Positions 50,301 through 64,000 of a stretch of DNA of 64,000 nt are shown here, piece after piece. The stretch is taken from the NCBI RefSeq assembly GCF_001640805.2, contig NC_066851.1, forward strand, positions 7,532,712-7,596,711, read 5' to 3'. Made by a program: the position numbers and the translations under genes. Each line of letters opens with the position of its first letter. Position 1 is the first letter of the stretch. Source of the DNA: Lates calcarifer (lineage: Eukaryota > Chordata > Actinopteri > Centropomidae). The notes under the pieces are model-generated. The model was not told the DNA's origin, did not search any database, and saw only the letters and a list, made by a program, of their open reading frames with translations.

Positions 50301-50781
50301 CCCTCTTCCCCTCTCTGGTGGCGCTACTATATTTGTGTGGGATCTCTTGCGATGGAAGAGTAGACACAGACTGCGTTGCCAGTCAAACGTGTTCGGGCTG
50401 TCAGACTGAACGGCTTCCAGCGCTGCGATCTGTCTCCTCTCCTCGTCAGTGGGAGCTGTTTGATCTGACAGAGAGACTCCATTAGAGACACAGGGAAGTT
50501 CAACTGCTGGGAGGTTGGATGGCTTCAGCAGTCAGAGTAGCAGCCCAGAGAGGAAAAGGTTTGCACACACAGTCTGGTTGCAATCTTGGTGTCTGTGCTG
50601 TGTATCTATAAATGTCTCTGAGCATTACTTGTCCTTATTCTAGGTGTGTGTGGTTACACGTAGACGAGTGCAACGTAAGAAAGCCCAGCTGGGCTGACAT
50701 ATTTTGGGGCTCTGTTGCAAAGGGGTGATGACGCAGTGGGTAATGATATCATAAATGTGCGGCGCTGTTGCGCTGCAACGA

Positions 50782-50842
50782 CAGAGAGAAAGAGGGAGAG
50801 AGAGGGAGTGAGAGAGAGAGAGTGAAAGAGAAAGAGAGAGCG
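50782..50842. repeat. GA-rich purine tract
   Basis: Imperfect GAGA repeat with scattered T and C, about 60 bp. Confidence 0.85.
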
Positions 50843-51380
50843 CTTATTTGCCGTGGCGGTAAGAAGAGTGAGTAAAACGTGCTATCTTCTTCACACCATA
50901 GTTTGCCCTCAGTCTCACGGTGGTGATGACCTCACAAACCTGCGCCGCAGTCTGACATAGTAGAGTAGATACTGGTGTCAGAGTGGTGAAATGGTAGACG
51001 ATGGTTTGATAAATATGCATCAATGGTTCAGCCACAGACCGTTACTAGACTCCCTACATTTAATGTGGCTACAACTTCTACTAATCAGGAGGAACTCTGA
51101 CAAATCTCAATTCTTGGAGATGATTTTACAAGTATTATTAGGGAATTAGTTTCAGAAAAGCTCGGGGTAATTTCATCACCTGTTAGCAATGTGTGATAGC
51201 TGTTAAAAAGGAGCAGGGAGAGTGAATTGATGTGGCTCCTGTGAAAGATTCGTCTCCTGATCTGTGTGTGGCAGCTGGGCTCTGGCAGGGCTCTGGCATC
51301 GGGGCTGCATGGCAGTTAAACTGTCACTGGCAGGAACTGTAAATCTTTTGCACAAGGTGAATGCAGTACGACAGCACCAC

Positions 51381-51381
<1 letters not shown>

Positions 51382-51421
<40 letters not shown>

Positions 51422-51441
51422 TATGTGTGTGTGTGTGTGTG
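51382..51441. repeat. (TG)n microsatellite
   Basis: About 28 TG units with two A substitutions. Confidence 0.95.
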
Positions 51442-51553
51442 CTGCTTAGCAGTTTGTCACAATATAACAGTTTGTCTTTGTCCCTCAGCTATCCTGAGGA
51501 GCAGTCTCCAAAATTTTTGCTGGACACATTTGTTAAAGTCAGAACGAGTCAGG

Positions 51554-51558
<5 letters not shown>

Positions 51559-51589
<31 letters not shown>
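51559..51589. repeat. (TG)n microsatellite
   Basis: About 15 TG units, 120 bp after the previous TG tract. Confidence 0.95.
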
Positions 51590-51591
<2 letters not shown>

Positions 51592-52710
51592 CTTGTGTGC
51601 GCGTATGTGTGTCTGTAGGGGGTGGGGGTGCTGTCACTTTGGCAACGCAACTGCACATATTGCAGCGATTACCACAGCGGAAAAATGTTTTTCTGCAACA
51701 TGCAATTACTACAGATTACAGATTGCCGTCCTTGCATCAGAAGCTCTCGCCAGAAAAAGAGAAACACTGTGCATTTGTGTGTGTATGTGGATCTGTGTGT
51801 GTGTTGTTACACACAAATAGACAGTCAGACACAGAGACAAAGAAAGATGAGAAATGATTATAGCTCACACTAAAAACCACAACTGAAAAAAAATGGGGGA
51901 GTTGACGTATTTATGGGACTCATTTAGATTTAAAAGTTATTCTGACTTTCAGGGGTAAATAAAGACCCTGGAAAAAAACACAATCTGTCCTTCAGTAAAA
52001 TGAAGAAAAGTAGACCAGGGTACATTTTGTAGGCCTTTGTCCATCATCATAAACGTTATGAAAAAGCATACTCTGATGTTCTCATGAAGTACACAACTCT
52101 AAATGCCACAAGTCATATCAATTTTTCTACTTTATATTTTGTTCCAGGTTACAAATCACCCTGAATATCAAAAAGCTTCCTTCAGGTCACACTAAACAAT
52201 ATAGCCCAAAAGTGGTGCTCCGCAGCAAGGCAGGGCCCTATTTACAATCCCACCAGATCAAAACTCAACCCAAAGTGCTCTTATAATAGCACTGGGGCCT
52301 TTTGGTGAGCCTACCATCCAATGCTACTTTTAGTGGGTTTCCAAAGAATAAACAGGCCTGCGAACCACATCACAGGCTGCTGACTGTCATCGTTGGGTGA
52401 GTGTACCCGACGGATGATGTGAGGGCGGAGCAACCGTGACACTGGGGTTTACGGCGAGTTCCCCCCTGCCTGCCTCGGGTGTGGTGTGTGTGCCAGCGAA
52501 CTGCCACCGAAAGGACAGGGAGGGGGCCTGACCACATTCAACCCCTCTGTCACAGTGAACCCATTGGAGTGTGACTTTTGGGGTCATTGTTAACAGGACA
52601 GAACTGAGTCCTGACTTTTTTAGTATTAAAAACTGAGCTATGTTTGGTCATGCAGTTGCAGCATGCTTACACACCAAATCTGATCTACAGCAGCCCCCTC
52701 TAGAGCAGTT

Positions 52711-52835
52711 GTGGGGGAAGTATTCACATACTTTCCTTAAGTTAAAGTATCAGTACCAGAATGTAAAAATACTCCATTACAAGTAAAAACCTGCATTTAA
52801 AATTGTTAAGTAAAAGTACAAAACTTTTACTGAAC
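52711..52835. repeat. relic of an AAGTA-rich interspersed fish repeat
   Basis: GAAGTATTCACATACTTTCC, AATGTAAAAATACTCCATTA, CAAGTAAAAACCTGCATT and TTAAGTAAAAGTACAAAA form the recognisable end of a non-coding DNA repeat frequent in percomorph genomes. A further matching piece may lie at about 53185-53255 (CATACATCAATGCACAAG), with unrelated sequence between. The superfamily is not certain. Confidence 0.5.
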
Positions 52836-55800
52836 AGCAGCCTGTGTAAGCACAAGTGGCAATGCTTACAGGATAATAGTAAATACTAAAACACAGTTCA
52901 ACAAGCACAAATGGAAAAGAGTAAAAAAATATTCAACAAACTGACTCAGTACTATCACTTTCACAGTAATACTGAAAAAATGTTTGCTGACATTCGCCAG
53001 TATGCTACTGGTCATACCAGACCAAGTAAGGCTGTAGCAGCAAAACCCCTGAGAGTGCTGATATAAGAAATAGTGCATTTTATTGATTATTGATTCAACT
53101 TTTCATTTGCCAGAGGAATACTGTATTATTTCTTCTTTCAAAAATTAAACAGCATCACTTTAAAAGTATTTTTCTATTTTCCCCCGTCACTGTTAAACAA
53201 TGTATGATTAGATTGTTAATACATACATCAATGCACAAGTTGTATTTTACAATTGTGGCTTGCTGATTTAGAGCAAGTTTTAAATACTCCATGTCAGTTG
53301 GCCACCTTCTACAAGATAAATATGAGGGTAGAAAAGAAAAAAACTACATTCTGCTACACAAATTAATATTCATTGCTTCTGACTATTATGTAACTGCCTT
53401 TAGAAATACTGGATAATATTGAGTGTAAAATAGCATAAAAAAAGAATAGTCAGATAAAGATTTGGAAACATCAAAGTGGCACCGCTACTGAACTCATCCC
53501 ATAATGTATTCAGTATGAAATGAAGTGTCAAATAGACAAATACATGCTTGGCGTGTTTGAAAATGAACAGTCTTTAAGAAGACCATTTACATTCAGCAGA
53601 CAGAAATAAAAACATAGCTGGAGTCGTCCCCCAACAGCCATTATGATGCTCAATTGATTCAGAAGGCTTTAATAAGCCCTTGGCTCCGCTCTGCACCTTT
53701 TATAAAATGTAAGCAGAGTATTAAAGATGCATGAAATGAATGCGCTCATTGTCTCCTCTGGTGACTGCTGCATCTCAGCTCATCGTGCTTACATAGTAAT
53801 TAGATGCTGGGTTTGGAAATGTCACCATCCTCTTCATCACTTTTAGGATAATGTATACTCTAAATGCCTTCAAGGATCTGAAATTGGGACCTGACACTCT
53901 CATGAGTTACTGGATATCTGAAGTACTATACGAGGCAAACTATAGAAGTAAACCATAAAAATTAAAATAAAAATAAAGTTTTGTAGGGTCATTAAGATCT
54001 AAAACAAAACTTCAGTGTACAAATGAATTCCAGTGATCATTAAAACTAACACAGACAGCCTTTGGTGGAGAAAAAATAACACAAGAAGTTATGTGATCAA
54101 AACTGTTCAATGTGTTTCCTATTTTCTTGTCTGAACATCAAAATGGACAAAAATGACCACCAATTGTGATGTGCTGACACATTATGTAATCAAAATTTGA
54201 GAGAGAATCAGCCATCAGAGCAGCAAGAGCCCAAAACCCAAACAGTCTGTACCCACTCACTGTTGTTTAAAAGTTTCTCCATATACTTGTGTATATAAAC
54301 ACTCCGACGCTAGAATATGATTTGGCTTTGAGGGGACTGGCACAAATGGCTTTGGTGACTTACATCATGCTTGGAAGTCTAATCACAGACACTCTTGTCA
54401 TATCAAGCAGAAAAAGTCCATTTCATAGCGAGCTGTGTTTCAAAAAAAAAAAGAGGGAGGGAACGGTAAACAAGCCCGGCGTTCCACAGCCACCGCAGAA
54501 TTCATCATTCATACAAAAAAATACCCCAAGCCCCAAAGTAGAGCTAATTTAATCCGAGAGGAATAAAACTCCATTTCATAGAAGTCGTCCATTCAGAACA
54601 CTCATATTTCCACTGAGCAGAAACCCCCGGCTGAAATCCGAGCAGACACTTTTCGGAAGGAATGCATTCGGTGGGTTGAGGGCCAAAGCTTGCCCTGTAA
54701 TTTGTGAATGTACAGAAATGTGTGACCGCCACAGCTCCTCTAAAGATAGAAATCTTTGTCTTATGTCATCGCTGAACCTCAAACTATTTCTAATTGCCCC
54801 CATAGCCCCCTTTTCCAAATGAATAGCTACCCATCCAAAGGCTTATGTGTGCATGTCTGAAAATAGCCCGGGAGTTTACACAGGCTAATAGATCATATTC
54901 AGTAAAAAAACTTTAAAGGGATCTCCACATATCTGAGACTGTCCCCATCTTCAAAGGGACTTTTAAGTGGCCCTGAAAGCAGTGTGGGTGGCATTTAGAG
55001 TCAGGTATACGTTTACAGAGCCCCAAAGGCTCCCACTGGTTTCTCTGCTAATGGGGATCACGCTCTTAGTCTCAGTCTTACTCTTCACAATCTGACTCAT
55101 TACATATGAAACCTGAAGTAAGTGGGGATTCCTTTTGGTTTTATACACACAGGTGAGGACTCCAATGAGCCTTAAGATCAGTTAAATTTCATTTTGTACA
55201 TTTATTTAGGTTTCTCCAGAGTCATAAATGACCCATTTAGAAGTGTTTGACCACTGTGGAAAGACTTCCTGGTTTCTTTATGGCCAACAACCATTTTCTG
55301 GTACCAAAGTGAAGCCTTTTGTTGTCATGAGTGTACATTATGATTCATGTCAGGAATACAGTGATGAAGGATGCCTCTCAGTCACAAGTTTTCAACCCAT
55401 CGGTAAACAATGATGTGATTTCTTGATTTATAGCTGAAGGATCCTTTTTCTTTTCATTCTTGAATGCTAAGAATCATATGTATGCTGAGGCCTATTTGAG
55501 GTGGGTCCAGGGTTTCACATATCCTCCAGGAGTTCTGTCTTGATTTCAGGCTCAACCCACCCGGATCATTAAAAATCGTTCAGGGGCACGGCGGGCTCTG
55601 TCCTCAATGCCTGTGTGGCTGAAACTGTAGAAACTGCATGTTGAAATGCAGAGGTCTAAATGTGACAGGCGCCCAGAGCACACATTACAGCTGAGCGGGG
55701 TATAGCTGGGGCGTGTGGTCACATATTAATAATGAACTAGGGCAGGAGGACGACTAAAATATCACTGGCATTGTCATTGTCCCACTCGAGCTTTACTCAA

Positions 55801-58399
55801 AATAGAGGCCCCATGATAGGTGATCTGATCGGAGATGATTTTTTGTAGTCAGGATTGTAGAGAATTAGCTGCTTGCTGGTACATGGAGTGATTTGACTGT
55901 GAAATACGGTTCAGTGATTTGGGGTTTCCCTGTGTTTTCAAGTTATAAACACCCAGACTGACACAAATCAGGTGGTCTCCCCCTGGGAACCTTGTAAAGG
56001 AAGATTTGTGGTTGGCTGCTCTGAATGCAGAGGATGGGGGTAACGACTTCATCCATCATGATTTAAACTCTTTGTTTCTTTGATTGGTATCATTTTTGAT
56101 GTGTAAAATAAAATTGTGAGGTTTTGTAAAAATGTTGCCAGTAACTCCCTTGAATCCCCACACCCCACTAAACAGCTGTCCTAGATCACAAAAAACAAAA
56201 AAACAAAAAAACGAGGAGCATTCAGAGTATTAAACAGGTGTATAGGTGAATATTTTTGTGATCTCAAAAAAGTCACTCTAAAACATTTTAATTAAAAAAT
56301 GAAGATGAAACTTTAAGAAATGAGAAGCGAAACATGATGTCTTATGTAGATTTGATTTATAGAACTAATGTTCAGCAACAGTTTCTCAGAGCAGAGAACT
56401 CAGATACAGGTGTGCTGTACTGTATATAAACTGTAGATTTTTTGTACTTGTGTTGGTGCTTCTACATCTTACATACTGACACATCACCACTGACACTGTG
56501 ATTTTTGTGGCCAGGTTTAATCGGCACATTAACAGCTATTGTGAAATAAACCTCTTATATTCACACCTTATTTTGATACTCCCACAATTAGAGATTCTCT
56601 ATTTTTTTATCTTTATTATACCTTTTGAAATCTTTCCTCTGCACCTCTCTCTCTCTCTCTCTGTCTGTCTTGGATCAGTGCGTTAGGGGGAAATTGTGGG
56701 AAAATCTGAAGCCACTCCGACGACTCCTCGCGCCACTTAACTGCACTTAATTTATTTTCATGCAAGTAAACAACTTGAAAACCGCCACACACGCGCGCGC
56801 GCACAGATGCACGTGCACACGAAAATAAAATGTGTTACTATTAAAATGAAACATCGATTGATTGAATGCATTTTAAAATGCGCTTCAATGAAAATCTAGA
56901 TGACTTGTTCAATATTTTTTATTGTCTATTTCCTGTTTGCGTAAATTATATTGAGTCATTTCTTATTTTATAATGTTTTGCGTCATTTTATTTATTTTTG
57001 TTCAAAGCAGATTTTTAAAATTAACTTCTGCATCAGTCAAGTCGCAAAATCTTTGAAAAATAAAGTTAACTATTTTCACCAATAATAAACTCTATCAGTG
57101 CCTACCAGACCCAACAAGGTAAACTTATATAGAGGATTTTAAGTGATGTTTAAGAAATAACACATGAATTTACAGTAAATGACAGATAACACTGGATAAA
57201 TAAAATCTTTAATTGCTGCATTTAGAGATGGAAATATTGACTCTAATCTATCACGTGGCTTCAGTTTTCGATTATTAAACGAATTACTGTCACTGCTTTT
57301 AGAATTATCTCATTTCTCAACAATAATTAACGTGATTATGATTCAGGGAAAAACTCAAATGCAGGTGTGGGAAAAAATGTGTTCGGTGCGTCTTTTAATG
57401 ACAAAAACGCCTCATGAACGTAACTCGTTTATCTGATTTGACTAAGGTCGAAATTATTTCAGATTTCCGACTATCTCAGAGCACAGATAAAAGTTTCCTT
57501 TTCTCTGCAGATGTGAAACGTCTGCATGAGACTGTCTGAGCTGACAGCGATTGAAAAGGCAAATGCGCCAACTAGTGTCAGAAAGCAGCACGGCGGAGGG
57601 TTTGCAGGGTGTGCCGTCATTTGATGTAACTCTCAACATTTCAGGCTCCTAATGAATTCAGCCTCTGGCGCACGCACTGATTACTCTGTTGTGTCGTTTG
57701 ATGTGGAAACAACACATTTGCCTGTTTGCTTTAATTTTCTTACTTAATTCAATTCAGTCAATTAAAACGATATCAATCTGTCTCGAACCCATAATTTCAC
57801 TTTATGAAAAATGAATCCTACCTGGAGAGAAGGTGTGAGGCCGTCAGACAATAAGAGCTTTTCAAAATGAATTAATGAGAGTGAAACCACAGGCCACTGC
57901 AGTTTAAATCCTTCTTTAGATAAATTATAAACAGCTCAAGTAGAAATAGGTCATTAAATGTGCTGTGATAAACCACTGTGACAGGGATAAAGACGCAGAT
58001 CTTTCATCTTTAATATTATTATATGATTTTAAATCGTTCCCTAGAAAACTTAGAATTCATTATCTTCACACAAAAAATATTTTGCACAAAAGCAGGATTA
58101 TTTCTGTACATCTTAAAGTGCATCAGATTTAATATCTAACACATTTATAGCTGCTTCATCTCACCCACAGTGCCTTATGATTATTGGCTATAATATAAAA
58201 TCAATTTATGTCCAAATCAAGTTCTATTAAACCACGTTTCTCCTCAACAAAAACATTTCCTTTATATATATCAAAATATCTCCTGGTTTTCTCTATAATG
58301 TAAAGGTCTGTTTATATACTCATGAATAAAAACACAGGCAGAGAGAAAAGCACAGATATGTATCAATAATTCAGCTCGTGTGTGACAACAGTGCAGGGC

Positions 58400-59786
<1,387 letters not shown>

Positions 59787-60314
59787 TAAATTTTAAGGAG
59801 GTAATTTAATTGCATTTATTCATAAATAAGAGTGGGCTCTGGAAGTTGGTCTTTTCTGGTTTCTGCAAATTGAATTGATGTAGCTGTTACATTATTTAAA
59901 CGTGCAGATGAGCTTTGCTTTTACCAGTTTTAAACTGCACTATCAGGAATAATAATAGGGCCAGAAATTGTTGCAGAAAAGAGGTTTGAAAATCACAAGG
60001 GGTCTGAGCAGACAGATCTAAACTCAATTTTCTATTATTATATTTTCTCTACAATATATTATTTTGATGCTTTATAAGTAAATATTTGTGGCTTGTGTCA
60101 ATACTAAGCCTTGTTTTGCGTAAATCATGCGTTTGGATCAGATCCGATTAGAACACAGTGAAAATAAATACCAGTTACAGAGAAGGTAATGAAATGCGTG
60201 TTTATCAAATTTGATTTAAATGTTAACAGGCTGTCTATTTCAGGAAATCTCCCGGCTATACAATTTGGTTTATTGTTGACATTATGGTGAAACTGTAACG
60301 ATATTCGTGTTTAA

Positions 60315-60666
<352 letters not shown>

Positions 60667-62053
60667 AAGAGAATGGCAAAGGCTCTGCTTGTAAAGCCAT
60701 TTGCAGCAACATTTGGAAACACGCTTATAATAATATTAATAATAATGGATCATATTTCTGCGTATGAGCGGACTGACAACTGACAGCGTATTATTATTTT
60801 TTAGTGAATGTGAAAAACTGTTAAAAGTCTAGGTTACCAAATATGTTACACAGACGCAGTCATAGGAAACTGCTCTCCATTATGCTCCTTGAAATATAGC
60901 TTTTAAATAATTTTCTGTCAGGTTTTGGCTTAATCTCTGTTGTCTATTACAAAGATAAAAAACTGAAAATATGGAAGCATTTAGGCGTGGGTACTGCGAG
61001 TGCCCACAACTGACGTCGATGGGTGTCATCCGAAACATCTGGCCTGCGTCACGGTGTACAGTTGCGATGTGACTATAATTTTCTTAATCCGAGGGAATAC
61101 AAATAATTATCCACGTGGTGTCAATCTGAGGGCTGGATAAGAAAAAAGAAAAAAGAAAAAAAGAAAAACACCTTGCAATTCATGTCCTCGGGGCCATCTG
61201 TCAAACCCCCGCCACCAAAAGAAGTTCACAGCCTGTAACGCGTAGTATTTTTCAGAGGCAATGAGTTTAATTGCTGTAAGTAAAATAAATCACACATCAA
61301 CAGGCCTGTTTGTAGGATGCTGTGATTAATGCACAGGCTGCTGCAATATTTTTGTGCTATATTGAGTAAATCAAAACCTCTCAATTTTCACAAGATAAAT
61401 AACTAAATATGCTCAACTAAAAATAAGCCTGATTGTTCACAAACATCTTCATCTAGAGGAGGCATCTCGGTCATTCCCCTTAGAGCCTTTTCTGGCCTTT
61501 GCCCGGCCTTTTATTTTTTCTTTTAATATTAAAATAGCATTTAATTAACGGAAAATGTGTCTCGCCTTCGAATTAAAAAGTAGCCCATACCTTTCATTTC
61601 TGTATCCAATTACCCCACCCGAGGATTCTTCTTTTTTCATTTTTTTACTCTCCTCCCACGCAGTCTCCTTTTTAACAAGAGATGCCTTTCTCAGAGCCGG
61701 GGACGAGCACCGGACCCGCTGCATGATGCAGCCTCCCCCCCTCCTGCTCGGACTTTGATGCAGATGGGAGCAAGATCCTGTCTTGTTGAACAATAAACTA
61801 TCGCTGTAAGCCCTTCGAACAATCTGGAACACATTCTCCCAATAATCTAAATCATACCCACAGTCAGAGGTGGTCTCCAGTCGCTCTTTCTTATTCATTT
61901 TTTTTAAACTTTATAATTCAAAGGCTGGAGCGGGACAAAAGCCGGTGATGATTTGAGGGTTGAACAAGCGAGGTATTGTTGCAAACAAGAGAGGAAAAAT
62001 GTTTTATAGATAATTGGAAAAGGCCATTCATAAACTGAAAATGTCTTCCATAA

Positions 62054-62191
<138 letters not shown>

Positions 62192-62230
62192 TAGATGCAA
62201 AGCACAGCACAGACGCACAGACGCACAGAC

Positions 62231-62254
62231 GCGCACACACACACACACACACAC
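62231..62254. repeat. (CA)n microsatellite just after runx3 exon 4
   Basis: About 11 CA units, 44 nt downstream of the exon 4 donor, preceded by three ACGCACAG-like units. Confidence 0.95.
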
Positions 62255-62675
62255 CAACACTACTCTTGTTATTGCTAAAATGCTTTGTGGTGTGACGTGG
62301 GTGCTGCAGAGCCACGCAGTAAGAGCAGCTATTCCTGGTTCTGAGAGCGGAGGTGTCAGTATCTCTGCATGCTAAAAGTACTGCATGAGTCGCATGCAGG
62401 TGATATATAAAAATGTGACACTGTGAGAAAGTCTGAAAGTAAGCGACTGTGTTTGTGTATTCATCACACTGGGGAGGTAGAAAATCTCTTCACGAGATCA
62501 CATGTGCAAAAATACAGTTTCCACTAGATTTATTTTGAGGTTAAGACTTGGTTTTGGGGTTAAGATTAGAATTAAGACTAGGTGAAGGTTGGGGTTAGGC
62601 ATGTAGTGGTTATGGTAAACCTCTAAAGACTGAATGTAGCGCAGTATATTGCCCCAACAAGTATAGTAGTGCAGG

Positions 62676-62676
<1 letters not shown>

Positions 62677-62706
<30 letters not shown>
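62677..62706. repeat. (TG)n microsatellite
   Basis: About 15 TG units. Confidence 0.95.
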
Positions 62707-62709
<3 letters not shown>

Positions 62710-64000
62710 CAGGGGCACAGGGATGGGCCTAGTCAGAGGAAGCTGTAAAGCATATTAAGGCATAACCCAAGACCACTAAGAGGAGCTGAGTGAGTCTCCA
62801 AGCCGCAGGTGGCTCAGCTCAGTGAAACCCTCCTCCTCCTCACCCACCTCTCACCCCTACCTTCCCCCAGTGCTGGTCAGAGGGGTCTTACCTGCCTGAC
62901 CACATAAGTAGCTCGTTGATTTAACACAGGGCAGACTCTGGCCACTGTTAGCCCTGGCAGGGAGGGCCAGGCGCGCTAAAGCTGTTAGCGCCACCGTCCA
63001 GCCACAGCTACGTTCTCATGTGGTTTAATGCTGCTGGTGTGAGGGATGGCGGAGAGTAGTATTACTCAGATGGGTCAGTTGCTGAGGGCTGTGCACATGC
63101 ATGAATTTTTTGCTGAAGCTCAAAGTGGGGTAGACGAGTTGGGTAGGATTTCATGATCTACCTGTGGAGGGACGGTGTTTATAATGGTTCTAGATTGCTG
63201 GGTTGTAGAGCTCTTTGAATGGGTGGATAGCTGGTGGTGGAGGGGGATATTTGGGACAGGGAGGATTTAGCCCAGTCAAAACAGACCACAGCAAGGAAAG
63301 GGAGAGCGGTAGCAAGTGCCACATGAGGAGGGATATGGCTGGCAGAGAGGGAGCCGAGGGGCACAGAGAAAGGGGCATCACCCCCTTGCCAGGCTATTTG
63401 CAGAGGTATAAAAGAGAACAGTGACTGCAAAGGAGGGAGGGACGAGATAATAATAAACACAGTGTATGTGTATGTGTATGTGTATACATGTGGATGGTTT
63501 CAATTTGATTGTCTTTAAAGAAAAAAAAAGGAACGAGTGTGCCTGTGCATGAATGCAGTCTCAATATGCAAGTGTCTCGGCTTGAAATAACTGTGTACAT
63601 TAAGGTTGTCTCCTGTCTGTCTGTCAACATGTTACAGCTTCAGCTGAGGCGTCAGAGTGGCCGTGCTACTTTTACACTGGCGCTGGGTGCTATAAAATGA
63701 CACTATTTAATATAAGGCAGGAGGAATTTAGAGGTCCATTAAACTCAATTACACTGTGCTGAGAGGGAATTCATAGAATGACAGAAAATAGACTTCTGCA
63801 AAGGCTGATTTTAAAAAAGAATATATATGAATATAATTTCAATATGCACTGACCAGAACCTCCTTCAGATTAACATGAAGATCATTATATTTATGCAAAT
63901 GTTAAAATGGCTAAAATACTGAATTAAAGGTCTGTAATATAAATAACACACCCAGTTACTCTGCAGTGAAAACAGAGCCAGAATCAACCAGGACATTCAA

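Noticed and set aside
51383..51873. Cys-Val-rich open frames of up to 145 codons
   Set aside because: They are translations of TG repeats.

Overview
The window is vertebrate nuclear DNA, almost certainly from a teleost and probably a percomorph. The evidence is: an intron-split runt-domain transcription factor gene; remnants of fish-type transposons (an L2/CR1-clade LINE tail, a Tc1-like DNA transposon, a tRNA-derived SINE, and a fold-back MITE family present three times); and very many (CA)n/(TG)n and (CT)n microsatellites. Nothing bacterial, plasmid or phage-like is present.

Only one gene is supported: runx3, on the plus strand, entering at about 40.4 kb and continuing past the right edge. 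Its distal promoter (P1) exon encodes an N-terminus beginning MASNSIFDSF. After an intron of about 18.4 kb comes the proximal (P2) exon, with start MHIPVE and the first part of the Runt domain. Two further Runt-domain exons of 157 and 105 nt follow. The four coding pieces join in phase and give two N-terminal isoforms with a complete Runt domain. The C-terminal exons (transactivation region and terminal VWRPY) would lie beyond 64,000.

Layout: 1-40.3 kb is an intergenic desert upstream of runx3. It contains transposon relics (1-115; 2196-3855; 10.37-10.66 kb; 19.94-20.76 kb; 26.70-26.85 kb), microsatellites, and unique-looking blocks, some with clusters of RUNX or TCF/LEF motifs. 40.3-41.06 kb is the P1 leader and exon. 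41.06-59.43 kb is the giant first intron, with one more MITE copy, another repeat relic and several candidate regulatory blocks. 58.3-59.41 kb is the P2 promoter and leader. 59.4-62.2 kb holds the Runt exons, and 62.2-64 kb is the next intron.

No new biological system is evident. The observations most worth checking are: a non-canonical GC-AG intron in the middle of the Runt domain; ATG-poor leaders and a possible small 5'UTR intron at P1; clusters of RUNX motifs upstream of the gene (possible autoregulation); a perfect 17-bp-arm hairpin at 30.15 kb; an approximately 420-bp-arm inverted repeat built of LINE tails; and CA repeats just downstream of two runt-exon donors. Statements about families rest on recall of sequence patterns; no alignment or database search was run.
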